The notes under the pieces are model-generated. The model saw only the letters and a program-made list of their open reading frames with translations. It was not told where the DNA came from and searched no databases. DNA of 64,000 nt from Riptortus pedestris (taxonomy: Eukaryota > Arthropoda > Insecta > Hemiptera > Alydidae): positions 83,997,501-84,061,500 of the forward strand of contig CM032229.1 of assembly GCA_019009955.1 (NCBI GenBank), written 5' to 3'. Positions within the stretch are counted from its first letter, which is position 1. Every line of letters begins with the position of its first letter. Both the position numbers and the translations under genes were made by a program. This document shows positions 44,593 through 57,434 of the stretch, piece by piece.

Positions 44593-47420
44593 ATAAAATC
44601 TACAACTATTTAGAAAAAAAAAAAAAACTATCATTCAAGAAAATGAAGTATTCTAAAATTATAATAATATTAATGATGTTAGTTTTGTCTCGACGGTATT
44701 TCCAATTAACTTGTGAAAATTACTTATTATTTACTTGTAAATCTTGTATTTTAGTCGCTTTTTCTACTCACTAGTCGTGTATTTCTGCCCTAAAGATTTT
44801 CAATTTCACCGTTAATATTCCCACTTGATATAATCCGTCAAGTGAATTAGTGACTCGAGAGGTAGGCTTAGTTTGAAAATCCAACTGTTAACCAAGCACT
44901 CATCTAAAGCCGATCAATTATTAAAGAGCTTTTAATATCTCTAACTTCTGCTTTTAAACTTATAATTAAAAAAAAAAAAAAAAAAAAAGCCTAGAATTTT
45001 ATGTTTACAGCAAATGATATTTGTGCTTCCCTATATCATTGGAATACAGAATTTTTCTTAAGTATATTCAGTCATTGTATCGTATTTTCGAGATTTGTGA
45101 TAATAGAAAATCAATTGTCAATATTTTAAACTAAACAATATTTTACTGTAGAAAGATGAAGTCTAAATACAATTTATGATGTATACTTTTTAAAATAATA
45201 TTTCCCCAATATTGTGGCCCTTTATAGGAAATATGATGTGGACACTACATGACTTCCTTGTAAGCCTAAATAATTAATTTTTTTAAAAAAATGTATAATG
45301 CATCAAACTACAAAATTCATAAAATATTATAGATATTTTTTAAGACTAACAGAAAAAGGGCTTTACCAAATCTTTTATATCTCTACTACAATAGCTAGGG
45401 AGAATTGTTTTCGCCTTATAGTAAAACTCCATATAGTCTTTTCTTCGATTAAAAAAGGAATTGCACAACTAAATGTTACCACTATCTTAAATATGAATTG
45501 CAACATTCTAAGGCTAGTCATATTGTAGCTATGGTAGGTATGTTCAAACTCACAGATGTCTCTCCGAAACTAGTAAAAATTGATTCAGGGAGGGTTAAAA
45601 TGTCTAAGAATATCTGGAAACCAAAATTATTTGCGATTACAATCCTTCCTTTACTTGGTTCAAGGAATTAAAAATATTAATTGTATTGCAATAGCACTCA
45701 CTTATGACGAAGTTAGGATTTGAGTCTATACTTTGTAGCAACTTTTGGTTCTAAGAGCAATTTCTACTACATCAATAAAACTACCAGTAACAAAAATAGT
45801 TTTTAATATATAAGAAACCTTGCCTCCGATATTTTCCATACAGCCGTATTTTCTAACTTGGCATCGCCGACACAGGAATGTGAAAATTCATTAAAGTCAT
45901 GCAGTGATATTTTTCTTTTTCCTTTCGTTAATAGTTAAGAGACATTTCCCGCGGGTGATGATAGTTTCTGTTTCTCAAAATTTTAAGTTAAATAATCTGA
46001 TGTAAAATCGGTGAGCGATCTTAAATAAAGAATGGCGCGGCTGCTGAATGGACCAGATATAACCTTGAGGGAAGTTGCAATGTCAACATTTCAATTTAAT
46101 CCTACAGATTAAGCTGGGTGCACGATTCCCCAACTATGCCCAATATGGAAATCAAACTAAATTAGGGCTCTTGCTATTTTAAAAATCCCTTTGCCATCAG
46201 TGCTATTTGTACTTACTGGAACCTATCATCACAGTGATTTTCGACTCTTTTTCAACTGGTATCATTTAATTGTTTACTGTAAAACAAGGGATCAGATTAC
46301 TTCAAATAATGCACACTGTAATGCGAATGAGACCTCCCAATTTATGAATACTAGTATTTCAATTCAAAGAGAAAACACTACTCTTAATTTTAAACAGACA
46401 ATTTCAATAGCTGTCCTAAAGCCACATTTACAAACAAACTAAAGTCACGAAAAATTACTGTTTTTGTATTTTTGACTTCTTGAGGAGTGAGAAACAAGAC
46501 CGAGAAAATAATTATAAACCTGGTCCTCAGAAAAAGACGTTTTTCCCGAATATTACTCACGCCAAGTAAAGAAAAAAATTCCCCATCTCATCAGGTTTCT
46601 AAGACATTCAAACTGAAATTTCATTATAATCGGAGTTATATTACATTGGAAATTGTCACTCAGAAAATTTATTATATTTAATTTTCAGATCTTTAGTTCT
46701 TATCGGAGATGTTTTCCACAGAACCCGAAAAGTCTGGTGAGAAAGTAAATGTGTGTACCGCAATAACAAATCAATTCAAAATCGTATAATCTCGGCAGTT
46801 AGTCAGTCAATGAAGTAATAGGAACGAGTGACTGACTCCTAAGTCTTTGATTACATACCTGAATATGAATTCTGGCGCAGCCTACTTGTTTCCGTAAATT
46901 TAAGTGATTGCGGGAGACATTGTTTGTTTTCAGCGACGCAACTGGGAGAATCTCTTTAAACTTAAAATTGGGTCAATTCGTTTCCAGAGGATTAAAAACA
47001 ATTTCTATTTGATTTGATATCATCTAGTTGATTTGACTGAAAAATCAAAGTAACAAAATTTACTAAAAAAGATTTGGTACAACTCACACACACAAAAACC
47101 CACACACAGATGAGGGAAACATAAATTCGGTAAAGAAGGTAAATCAATGTGTTGGCAGTTTTTCATGAAATATGGTAGCAGTAGTTTTTTCTGTGTGCTC
47201 CAGTGTGTCTTGAACTTATTTGAATCATTTGTATTAAGTTCTTAACCAAATTTCAGAATATAAAATTATATATGAAGAGTATGAAACGTGCTGAGGGACA
47301 GCATGTAATAGAAATTTCCGTATCAGAGTGCCCAACTGATATCCAGCGGTATTGGGAGTTTATGTAAAAAGAAAAGCTAAAGGAAAAAAATGGAGGGTAT
47401 CCTGGGAAGATTTGTTGGCG
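44593..47420. other. Gene-free AT-rich DNA
   Basis: No gene or repeat recognised apart from A-runs (44615-44628; 44969-44989). Several 60-80 codon frames are AT-rich and without motifs. Confidence 0.45.
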
Positions 47421-47537
47421 AGAGAGAGAGAGAGTGAGAGAGTGAGAGAGAGAGAGAGAGAGAGAGTGAGTGAGAGAGTGAGAGAGAGAGAGAGTGAGAG
47501 TGAGAGAGAGAGAGAGAGAGAGTGAGAGTGAGAGAGA

Positions 47538-47586
<49 letters not shown>
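47421..47586. repeat. (GA)n microsatellite with regular GT interruptions
   Basis: GA repeats interrupted by 'gtgaga' at intervals. The Ser/Leu- or Arg/Glu-rich frames spanning it on both strands are artefacts. Confidence 0.97.
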
Positions 47587-47589
<3 letters not shown>

Positions 47590-48400
47590 GGTAAGTCCTG
47601 CTCTGAGGTAAAACAGCTGCCTGGTGACAGAGACAGATGGTGTACTTTCCTATCGCTGCTATGTTCCACCTCCAAGGATTCCAGGAATTTATTATAATTA
47701 AGGGAAGCAAATTCTTGGTCAAATGATTATAATTATTGAAAGGTAGATCTTCATACATGACACCAATTTTTTGGTTATTTAATAAATTAAACTTGTATGT
47801 AAAAGTATTAATACACAGAATATTCCAGTGATAACTAAATATATAATTTTCTTTTTAAATACGAATATTAGGGCTGTTTTACTGCAATAAGAAGAATAGA
47901 GATATCCCTGGGAAGTGATTCAAAGAAAATTTGAATAAGTTAGTCTTTGTGACTTAAAAAAACTCACTGCAATGATGTCAGCAAACAGCATGCTTAAAGA
48001 AATCCCTCTCACCTGTAACAAATGTTGACAAATAAATAGTAGTAATATACAAATTGCTTACATGGATATTGATAACTTTTAATATTAATTTATTTATGCT
48101 TTGAGAATAAAAATATCTTAAAGTAAGTTACTTTTTAAATTAAATATATTTTCGAAATAATCTCCTCCCTGGGATATTCCGAACTAGCTTATGTCATTCA
48201 GAAAAGACTAGACTACCATTAAGTCGCAGATGACATACTCTTATAGAGGCTAATAACTATAATTGATCAGCTGACTCAGAATATTCCTTCACCATTAACG
48301 GCTTTGGGTTGGAGTGGGGATTACACCGTCCTTTTGACATTCCTCGTTTCCTAGAAAATCATAAGTTACCGTTTTATACAAAAAGGTACAACATACCCCA

Positions 48401-48405
<5 letters not shown>
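47587..48405. other. Gene-free DNA
   Basis: Nothing recognised. Confidence 0.4.
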
Positions 48406-48445
<40 letters not shown>

Positions 48446-48464
48446 ACACACACACACACACACA
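48406..48464. repeat. (TA)n(CA)n compound microsatellite
   Basis: TA tract to about 48441, then CA tract. Confidence 0.95.
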
Positions 48465-48584
48465 TGTACACTATTTGAGAAAGGGAAAGAGTTTGCCTGA
48501 CCTTGTGAATGAAATGGCGAAGGAAAAGTTTTAAGTGGAAAAAATGACAAAAACCAAAATAAGAGGATAATATAATCTAAATAA

Positions 48585-48808
48585 GAGGCTCAGGTTAGCC
48601 ATGTGAGTTAAAGCGTTGCCTTTAATCTCACATGGTAAAACTAGATTGGTGAGTTCGATTCCCGCCTGGACAAAGGAATTTATTTAGTGACGTATTCATT
48701 GAATAAAATCCTTAGGCCCACCTTGGCTAGAAAAGGATGGTAACCTGTAGATATCCCGTCCCAATTAGCATTAGTTGCAAAAACTGGATGTTAATAAATA
48801 ATTTAAAA
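48585..48808 (+). mobile_element. tRNA-derived SINE-A with perfect 14 bp target duplication
   Basis: The head 'ggctcaggttagccatgtga' then 'gttaaagcgttg' is tRNA-Ser/Leu-like. The B-box 'gagttcgattcccgcc' is at about 48652. The family 3' half ('ctgtagatatcccgtcccaa', 'ggatgttaataaataa') ends in an A-rich tail. The target duplication TATAATCTAAATAA is exact at 48571-48584 and 48809-48822, so insertion is relatively young. Confidence 0.93.
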
Positions 48809-48822
48809 TATAATCTAAATAA

Positions 48823-49482
48823 TATATCAATTGATTTAATAATTTAAAACAACGACCGTTTCTTCGCCTCTCGTATCAAGTAGAAGAAGGATTTTGTGAA
48901 AGTGGTATTAATTATGAATCAAAAGCAAGGATGTATTCTACATTTCCGAATACGCGAATCTTACTGTAGCAGTCATATAAAGACCGTGGCAAGCGAGCAG
49001 ACACATTGTAGAGACAATATGGGCCAGGCGTATCTAGCATAAAACCTTACCAGTGTGCCTACCCGTCCGTAAAACTTTTTCTTTAACAGACATTGCACTG
49101 TTCTTCATATTATAGCTGGCTGGTAGAGGCTTATATCACAAACCAGGAGTAAGAGATGGAACATGTCAAGGGATTTTGCAGATGGCACAATCCCGATTAA
49201 ATCCATCTTTGGAGGCACTTTTGGCTCACATAAATATTTCTATGGTTTATAATCCCTTATCCTTTAAGCTGCTTTGTTCCTTCAAATCTCTCTCTCTCAC
49301 TCCAATCGAAATAGAAGATCATATTCAGCATTTTGGAAAATTCGTTAGAACTTTGTAGGTGTGTGCGTGTGGGTGTATCTTTTTCATATTATGTATTGAG
49401 AAATTGACAGTATTGTAGAATGGGGAATAGCCGAAAATGTTTACATATAGGGTTATTTGTATTTATTAGTTCCTTTTAGGCT
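48823..49482. other. Gene-free DNA
   Basis: Nothing recognised; frame 49176-49358 has no motif. Confidence 0.4.
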
Positions 49483-52120
49483 AGAAAGGTGTGTGTATCT
49501 ATCTAAGGTATGTGTATCTATCCTTCTAGACTATAAAGATGTGTGTATCTATCTAAGGCATGTGCATCTATCCTTCTAGGCTAGAACGGTGTGTGTATCT
49601 ATCTAAGGTATGTGCATCTATCCTTCTAGGCTATAAAGATGTGTATATCTATCTAAGGTATGTGCATCTATCCTTCTAGGCTAGAAAGGTGTGTGTATCT
49701 ATCTAAGGTATGTGCATCTATCCTTCTAGGCTAGAACGGTGTGTGTATCTATCTAAGGTATGTGCATCTATCCTTCTAGGTTAAAACGGTGTGTGTATCT
49801 ATCTAAGGTATGTGCATCTATCCTTCTAGGCTATAAAGATGTGTATATCTATCTAAGGTATGTGCATCTATCCTTCTAGGCTAGAAAGGTGTGTGTATCT
49901 ATCTAAGGTATGTGCATCTATCCTTCTAGGCTAGAACGGTGTGTGTATCTATCTAAGGTATGTGCATCTATCCTTCTAGGCTAGAACGGTGTGTGTATCT
50001 ATCTAAGGTATGTGCATCTATCCTTCTAGACTAGAAAGGTGTGTGTATCTATCTAAGGTATGTGTATCTATCCTTCTAGGCTATAAAGATGCGTGTATCT
50101 ATCTAAGGTATGTGCATCTATCCTTCTAGGCTAGAACGGTGTGTGTATCTATCTAAGGTATGTGCATCTATCCTTCTAGGCTAGAAAGGTGTGTGTATCT
50201 ATCTAAGGTATGTGTATCTATCCTTTTAGGCTAGAAAGGTGTGTGTATCTATTGTGTATCTATCTAAGGTATGTGTATCTATCCTTCTAGGCTAGAAAGG
50301 TGTGTGTATCTATCTAAGGTATGTGTATCTATCCTTTTAGGCTAGAAAGGTGTGTGTATCTATCTAAGGTATGTGTATCTATCCTTCTAGGCTAGAAAGG
50401 TGTGTGTATCTATCTAAGGTATGTGTATCTATCCTTTTAGGCTAGAAAGGTGTGTGTATCTATTGTGTATCTATCTAAGGTATGTGCATCTATCCTTCTA
50501 GGCTAGAAATGTGTGTGTATCTATTGTGTATCTATCTAAGGTATGTGTATCTATCCTTTTAGGCTAGAAAGGTGTGTGTATCTATCTAAGGTATGTGTAT
50601 CTATCCTTCTAGGCTAGAAAGGTGTGTGTATCTATCTAAGGTATGTGTATCTATCCTTTTAGGCTAGAAAGGTGTGTGTATCTATCTAAGGTATGTGTAT
50701 CTATCCTTTTAGGCTAGAAAGGTGTGTGTATCTATCCTTTTAGGCTAGAAAGGTGTGTGTATGTATCTAAGGTATGTGTATCTATCCTTTTAGGCTAGAA
50801 AGGTGTGTGTATCTATCTAACGTATGTGTATCTATCCTTCTAGGCTAGAAAGGTGTGTGTATGTATCTAAGGTATGTGTATCTATCCTTTTAGGCTAGAA
50901 AGGTGTGTGTATCTATCTAAGGTATGTGTATCTATCCTTTTAGGCTAGAAAGGTGTGTGTATCTATCTAAGGTATGTGTATCTATCCTTTTAGGCTAGAA
51001 AGGTGTGTGTATCTATCCTTCTAGGCTAGAAAGGTATGTGTATCTATCCTCCTAGGCTAGAAAGGTGTGTGTATCTATCTAAGGTATGTGTATCTATCCT
51101 TTTAGGCTAGAAAGGTGTGTGTATCTATCTAAGGTATGTGTATCTATCCTTCTAGGCTAGAAAGGTGTGTGTATCTATCTAAGGTATGTGTATCTATCCT
51201 TTTAGGCTAGAAAGGTGTGTGTATCTATCTAAGGTATGTGTATCTATCCTTTTAGGCTAGAAAGGTGTGTGTATCTATCTAAGGTATGTGTATCTATCCT
51301 TTTAGGCTAGAAAGGTGTGTGTATCTATCTAAGGTATGTGTATCTATCCTTTTAGGCTAGAAAGGTGTGTGTATCTATCCTTTTAGGCTAGAAAGGTGTG
51401 TGTATCTATCCTTTTAGGCTAGAAAGGTGTGTGTATCTATCCTTTTAGGCTAGAAAGGTGTGTGTATCTATCCTTTTAGGCTAGAAAGGTGTGTGTATGT
51501 ATCTAAGGTATGTGTATCTATCCTTTTAGGCTAGAAAGTTGTGTGTATCTCTTGTGTATCTATCTAAGATGTGTGTATCTATCATTCTAGGCAAGAAAGG
51601 TGTGTGAATCTATCTAAGGTATGTGTACCTATCCTTTCAGGCTAGAAAGGTGTGTGTATCTATCTAACGTATGTGTATCTATCCTTCTAGGCTAGAAAGG
51701 TGTGTGTATGTATCTAAGGTATGTGTATCTATTCTTTTAGACTAGAAAAGTGTATGTATCTATCTAAGGTATGTGTATCTATCCTTCTAGGCTATAAAGA
51801 TGTGTGTATGTATCTAAGGTATGTGCATTTATCCTTCTAGGCTAGAAAGGTGTGTGTATCTATCTAAGGTATGTGCATCTATCTATCCTTCTAGGCTAGA
51901 AAGGTGTGTGTATCTATCTAAGGTATGTGTATCTATCCTTTTAGGCTAGAAAGGTGTGTGTATCTATCCTTTTAGGCTAGAAAGGTGTGTGTATCTATCC
52001 TTTTAGGCTAGAAAGGTGTGTGTATGTATCTAAGGTATGTGTATCTATCCTTTTAGGCTAGAAAGGTGTGTGTATCTATCTAAGGTATGTGTATCTATCC
52101 TTTTAGGCTAGAAAGGTGTA
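49483..52120 (+). repeat. 2.6 kb minisatellite, 50 bp unit with ~30 bp short units
   Basis: The unit is ctagaaaggtgtgtgtatct followed by atctaaggtatgtgyatcta and tccttytagg (50 bp). The left part (to about 50200) is mostly the TGTGCATC/CTTCTAGG subtype with occasional 'ctataaagat' units. The right part is mostly the TGTGTATC/CTTTTAGG subtype and includes shortened ~30 bp units lacking the 'atctaaggtatgtg' half (e.g. 51370-51480). A 200 bp four-unit block appears duplicated (49631-49830 and 49831-50030). Roughly 50 units in total. Non-coding. Confidence 0.97.
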
Positions 52121-52889
52121 TTTTCTTACATAAATGCATAATGTGTTTTACTGCTTTGGTTTCCATATTTATTTTAATGGACTAGCACGTGTTGTAGATC
52201 CGTGGAGTAATTGATTATATTTTAATCCCGTTCAAAAGCTCTTCAGAAAATATGTATACATTATCGTTGTTTTATTTAGGAATTCAAAGGCGAATAACAA
52301 ACTGATAATGAATGATAAGTGTAAGTTGACTAAATTCATAATAAAGCATTTATGTGGTGCAATGGTGAATAAGATCCATGACTTTCACTTCAAACGTGCA
52401 GCCACTGTCATGCAATTGAGACAAGAGGTAAACAAGTAAATCATCATCACATTTGTCGAATTGCAGTCAATAAAGGATGAAAATCCTTTTATACTGTTCT
52501 GTCAGGCATGCATCACTCTAAAAAGTCTTGAAAATAAAGCTACTGGAGTGAGGAAAGAAATCCATAGATCTAGAAACCCGTAAAAATACTAAATTCCTGG
52601 ATTAGTAGATAAACCATGAATGTGATAAATGAATCATTATTATCTTAGTAAATATTGGTTTTACGTAACAAACATGAAAGCGGCCAGTCTCTGAAAGATC
52701 GTATATTTAAATATATAACGATCTGAATTAAAAAAATAATAAATTATTTCCTAGACATCAATTATAATATATTTTATAGTTCTTATACAAATACTTAACC
52801 ACCTGAATTAGTTCATTTATGTTTAAAGCTATATAAACGTCCATCTAATTTACTGACAGTACCAAATAATAATTCAGCTGACTAGGCCT
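52121..52889. other. Gene-free DNA, probably including upstream LINE remnant
   Basis: Unrecognised. The stretch just before 52890 may be the older 5' part of the adjacent LINE. Confidence 0.35.
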
Positions 52890-53097
52890 CAGAATTGTTA
52901 CGTTTTCAGTGATTTAGGGCATTTGGTTATTATTCTCAGTGGCCAAATTTCGATCCCATCCACCGTCAATTCATTAAGATTCGAAGTTTGTGAGTATTGC
53001 ATCTGTTTCAATTCTTGGTAAACATATACGATACGGCTGACCATGTGATCCTCCAATGTCCAAGCGTATTCGGCTAATGAGTGCTCTCTCATATATG

Positions 53098-53193
53098 TAC
53101 TGGCCTCCTGAGAGCTACCATAGGTTGGTAAACGACGCTGATAGATTTTCAGCCTTCAGGACCTCTGCCCAAGAGGTGTTGAAAACTAAGTAA
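53098..53193 (+). pseudogene. R1-like LINE ORF2 extreme C-terminus
   Basis: A 31-codon in-frame stretch (YWPPESYHRLVNDADRFSAF then RTSAQEVLKTK, TAA). It matches the usual ending of R1-like polyproteins, where a W.P...Y..LV....RF..FA..VL pattern precedes the stop. Upstream, the knuckle segment lies in a different frame and with stops, so the gene is dead. Confidence 0.6.
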
Positions 53194-53207
53194 AAATATA
53201 TTTATTT

Positions 53208-53760
53208 GTAAATTATATGTATTGTTTATGTGAGTTTAGGTTAGTATTTATGTGAGTATAGGTTAATATTTATGTTTATGTGAGTTTAGGTTAGTATTTA
53301 TGTGAGTTTAGGTTAATATTTATGTTTATGTGAGTTTAGGTTAGTATTTATGTGAGTTTAGGTAAATATTTATGTTTATGTGAGTTTAGGTTAGTATTTA
53401 TGTGAGTTTAGGTTAATATTTATGTTTATGTGAGTTTAGGTTAGTATTTATGTGAGTTTAGGTTAATATTTATGTTTATGTGAGTTTAGGTTAGTATTTA
53501 TGTGAGTTTAGGTTAATATTTATGTTTATGTGAGTTTAGGTTAGTATTTATGTGAGTTTAGGTTAATATTTATGTTTATGTGAGTTTAGGTTAGTATTTA
53601 TGTGAGTTTAGGTTAATATTTATGTTTATGTGAGTTTAGGTTAGTATTTATGTGAGTTTAGGTTAATATTTATGTTTATGTGAGTTTAGGTTAGTATTTA
53701 TGTGAGTTTAGGTTAATATTTATGTTTATTTGAGTTTAGGTTTATATTTAGGCTTTAGGT
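53208..53760 (+). repeat. Minisatellite, 50 bp unit (22+28 bp sub-repeats), ~11 units
   Basis: The unit is tgagtttaggttagtattta followed by tgtgagtttaggttaatatt and tatgtttatg (50 bp). Units are almost identical (one 'ggtaaat' and one 'tttgag' variant), suggesting recent expansion or homogenisation. It lies in the 3' UTR of the R1-like LINE. Confidence 0.97.
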
Positions 53761-53990
53761 ATGTAGGCTAGTTAATTAGGCTCTTGCTGCCACTTCTCTG
53801 AATAGAGGCAAAGGAGTCGCAGCTGCGGGTTCCCCTAGGACTTTTCGGACTTAAACTAAATCTCTCAAATGTTTCACTTTTGTGCTTAGCCGTGCTCGGT
53901 GACCTAGGCTAAGTTACCTGGTCCAATTGATCTATTCAAAATACAGCGGGGGCAGAGGTGGGAAAAAAAAAAAAAACAAAAAAAAAACAC

Positions 53991-56654
53991 CTGGTAAGCA
54001 AAATAGTTATGTTATTATTCGGCAATACTCTATTCTTCCTTTAAGGTCTTCTTCCCTTTACACTGTTTTATGATTAAAATTTATTTATCTTTACAGTGAT
54101 GAGCATTTAATATAATTATATCTAGCCTTTTAAAGAAAAAATTGGTCAATGATCTAGTAATATATATAATGATAATAAAAGTAAAAAAAAAAATAAGAGT
54201 TTAAGAACTAGTACTCGTTGAAATGAGTAAACGTGTAGCATTGCACTTTGAAGGAAATTCCTGAACTTAACTTAAGGAACTTAGCCTTTAGTTTTACGTA
54301 GAAATACACAATATAATTGAATAAATGAAAATTGCCAATATTAGAGGGCCAAAAATACATATATATGCTGCACTGGTGATGCCAGGGGTACTATTGCCAA
54401 CTAAATTTTAGTTGGAGCTTCCTTAGAAATAAAAAGATAAAATACAAATTGCTAATATTAGTGTTAAAAAAATGTTTACAACACCTGTAGTAAAGAACTC
54501 TACAAAATCAGCCATAGTTATAATATTTCCCATTAAGATTCATGATAGTAGCAACATAAACAATTTTCTTCTTTACTAAAAACCTCACTTCGGTCGAATG
54601 AATTTAGGCTAGGTAACGAAAAATACACAATTTAAACATTTTTTGTCACCTACATAGTAGAATGGTAATTCAAAGAAATTGGTCAAAAAGCAATTATCAA
54701 GGGTCCCAATTCAATACCTGATTTCCAATCAAGGTAATCTCGTAATCCATATCACTGTTTCAAATTACACTTGTACATTTCTGCCTCGACTGGATACCCC
54801 AAGTATTTTTGATACAACTTCAAACCTTTACCATAATATCTAGTTTCATGATTTCATCATTTTAAAAATATATCCTGTTTTTTTTTGTCAATAAAGCAGT
54901 ATTATGTTATAGGTATTATTATTAGAAGTAATGTTATGTTTTATCAAAACTGTTAAAGTCCTAAAGCAAAGAACCCTGTTACAAATCCTAAAAGATGTTT
55001 TCGCTTTAAGGCAAATTTCTAAAGAGATCGATGAGAGACCAGACCGTTAATTTCCTCAAGAGCCTTTCAGCTGGACAGAGAATAGGTATGGCACAGTCAT
55101 TCCCATCAGGGTAAATGGAGAACACCTTCCAGCTGCTAGAACTGGCTGTTTAGGCATTTCACTATCACACAATAACCCCAGAAATTAATTCAACAGGTCG
55201 TATCTAAGTGTGCCAGATTAGTCCTGGAATACAATCAACTTGATATCCGTGAATAGCCCAGTTGTGGAATACCTTTGAAAGGGGAAAAATGTATATTGAA
55301 CTCAAATAATTTCTGGGCTACCTCATCTGGATACCTATTAAAGCAAGGACGTCGTTCATTTCTAAATATGTTTCCGCTCTTTAGCATTAATTTTTTTTTC
55401 TGTATTCAACCAACTTGGAATAACCTAAGGGTGGTTGTTAAAAGGGATAACTTCTTGGTTTTCTCTGTCCTGTTAGTAGTCCTTTATGGTAGAAATTTTA
55501 GTTGTTTTATGTAGTCAGACAGTTGGAATATGAATATAGAAAAATATCTAGTAGTATATATAAGACAATAGAAAAAATATAACACATAGTCAAACATACG
55601 TAAAATATAATGTTGAATATACTAATTTTGTTGGCTTTTTTATGATAAATCCATGATATACTATGTAAATTCTTTAAGAGTCTAATACATTGTTTTAAAA
55701 TAAATCTGCTCCCATATATGTTAACACATTGAGTTTAACTTATGTTTGCTTAAATACAAAAACATTTAGTGCAATTTACACATGAAATTCAGAGATAGTA
55801 ATATAAAGAAATCAATTAGGTGTCATGGTTTCATATTTATTTTTAAGCTTTATATTGTATTATTACTAGTTTTACCATGATTTACCCAGATTGTGGGAAA
55901 TACCTGACTCTTGAAATCAGCTTCCCAGTTTCTCCAGCAGTTTCAAAGATGTTTATTGCATGTCTACTATTTTGGTTCATCCTTACAGTTCAACAAGAAA
56001 AATGACTGTAAGCATGGAATGATTATGTCTAAGACTAGAGATTACCACCAACTCCCTCCAAATACTTCTGTTTGGCGAACCAAGCATCAACGGACCTTCT
56101 GTTCGCTGAGTTCACATCTCGCTTCCAAATATATATTTCATCGTCTTTCAATGCTACAGGCGGTCAATGCGATGCCACCTGGTGTTGTTCTTCGGGCTTC
56201 GTTTATAATAAGAGAATAAGCAAGTTTTCTACGCGAGTTTCCCAATTTGACTTGGGGCCCAAAAAATATAGCCATACGCCTTCAGTGTGAAGACCGTGTT
56301 CAGTGAACGTATGCTAAATGAACATATAAACGCCTTATAGATGTATAAACATTGTTCATATATCTCTTAGAGTTTATTTACAGTGCCACATTTAACGTTT
56401 ACGCCGCCGAAAATACGCCTCATTCTTCCTTTAGTCTTAATTAGTTAAATGAGCTAATGAGTTTTCATTATGAGTCAAGAACGAGATTTAATGAGTCGAG
56501 GCTCACGTCGCGTATTTTGGAAAATATTTTTTCTTCCATACTTCGATTACTCCAGCAAGTAACTGCAAAAAGTTTTTGCTTCGTATAAAACTCAAATTTC
56601 TAAATGCCTACGGTTGTACGCCAAACGCTTGAGGAATAACAGTAAAAGGAAAAG
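53991..56654. other. Gene-free AT-rich DNA
   Basis: No family motif in any frame, including 55275-55514 and 55911-56219. Confidence 0.4.
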
Positions 56655-57060
56655 TTGAAATATTAAATTCCAAATATTTCCGTTTCATGCGTAAAGTAAG
56701 GCAAAAAATCGCTCTGGTAAAAATTAAATACTCTACAGTTGTTCTATGTATTTTTATCTAATTAAACTCTTAACAGGCCTCTTTGATTTTTTTTTTTGCT
56801 TTCAGCCTTCAATAAACCTATTCTCCTAATCACCTCACGTTAACAATAAGACAATACATCGCGAAACAACTTATTCCAAGTTCAATTACCACGCACTACT
56901 CCCTTCGTATATGCGATTAATGTATAAATATATCATATGAACACTTTATGGTATGGACGCCTCAATTTTTCTTGATATCTAACCATTTCATTTAAAATCA
57001 TTAATTATGCTCTGTAATGGACGAAATAGATGCAAGTGGAGTCGATGGAGTGGAGTTTTA
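56655..57060 (-). mobile_element. Helentron-like fragments, minus orientation, decayed
   Basis: 'ccaaatatttccgtttcatg', 'gctttcagccttcaataaac' (about 56800-56819) and 'ccatttcatttaaaatcatt' (56983-57002) match successive parts of the minus-oriented body in copy E. It faces the plus-oriented copy H. Confidence 0.45.
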
Positions 57061-57094
57061 GAAAACGAGTGATATAAAAACATCATAAATACGA

Positions 57095-57372
57095 GGTAAT
57101 CACGAAAACTCGTATCTCTGTTAATGGGCGCAAAATCATACTTACTACACAATTTATCGATCTGACGCATAATAACGGAGATATTAAGAATTTTCGTAAT
57201 CCTCCCTCCAAACTCCCCTTCCTACTGGTTGGATTACAGCCATTAAACGAACTTGACCTTTAGTTTTACATAAAACGATTAACGATATCGAGATTGTTAA
57301 CAATGAAACAAAAACTGCAACCACTAGAGCGTTAACAGACAGACAGACACACACACACATGTACACAAACAC

Positions 57373-57434
<62 letters not shown>

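Larger units (their letters stand above)
52890..53990 (+). mobile_element. R1-like LINE 3' end, with minisatellite in its 3' UTR and poly(A)
   Basis: A coding remnant (52970-53193) has VCEYC, then in another frame YDTADHVILQCPSVFG (Cys/His knuckle typical of R1/LOA-type LINEs), then YWPPESYHRLVNDADRFSAF ending EVLKTK and a stop at 53191-53193. The 3' UTR includes the 50 bp minisatellite (53208-53760) and a unique ~200 bp GC-richer segment. It ends in an A-rich tail (53969-53990). The clade is inferred from the C-terminal pattern. Confidence 0.65.

Noticed and set aside
47253..47758. Ser/Leu-repeat proteins on the minus strand and Arg/Glu protein on the plus strand
   Set aside because: Frames spanning the (GA)n tract. 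No non-repeat domain.
49483..52120. CRISPR-like array
   Set aside because: The repeats are directly adjacent with no unique spacers, and the DNA is eukaryotic. It is a minisatellite.
53208..53760. TTAGGTTAG inside the minisatellite as an interstitial arthropod telomere (TTAGG)n
   Set aside because: Only one and a half TTAGG units occur per 22-28 bp sub-repeat, with other sequence between. The array is a minisatellite, not a telomeric tract.
55911..56290. Two overlapping plus-strand frames (102 and 72 codons)
   Set aside because: They overlap in different frames and neither has a motif. Best explained as chance in a slightly GC-richer patch.
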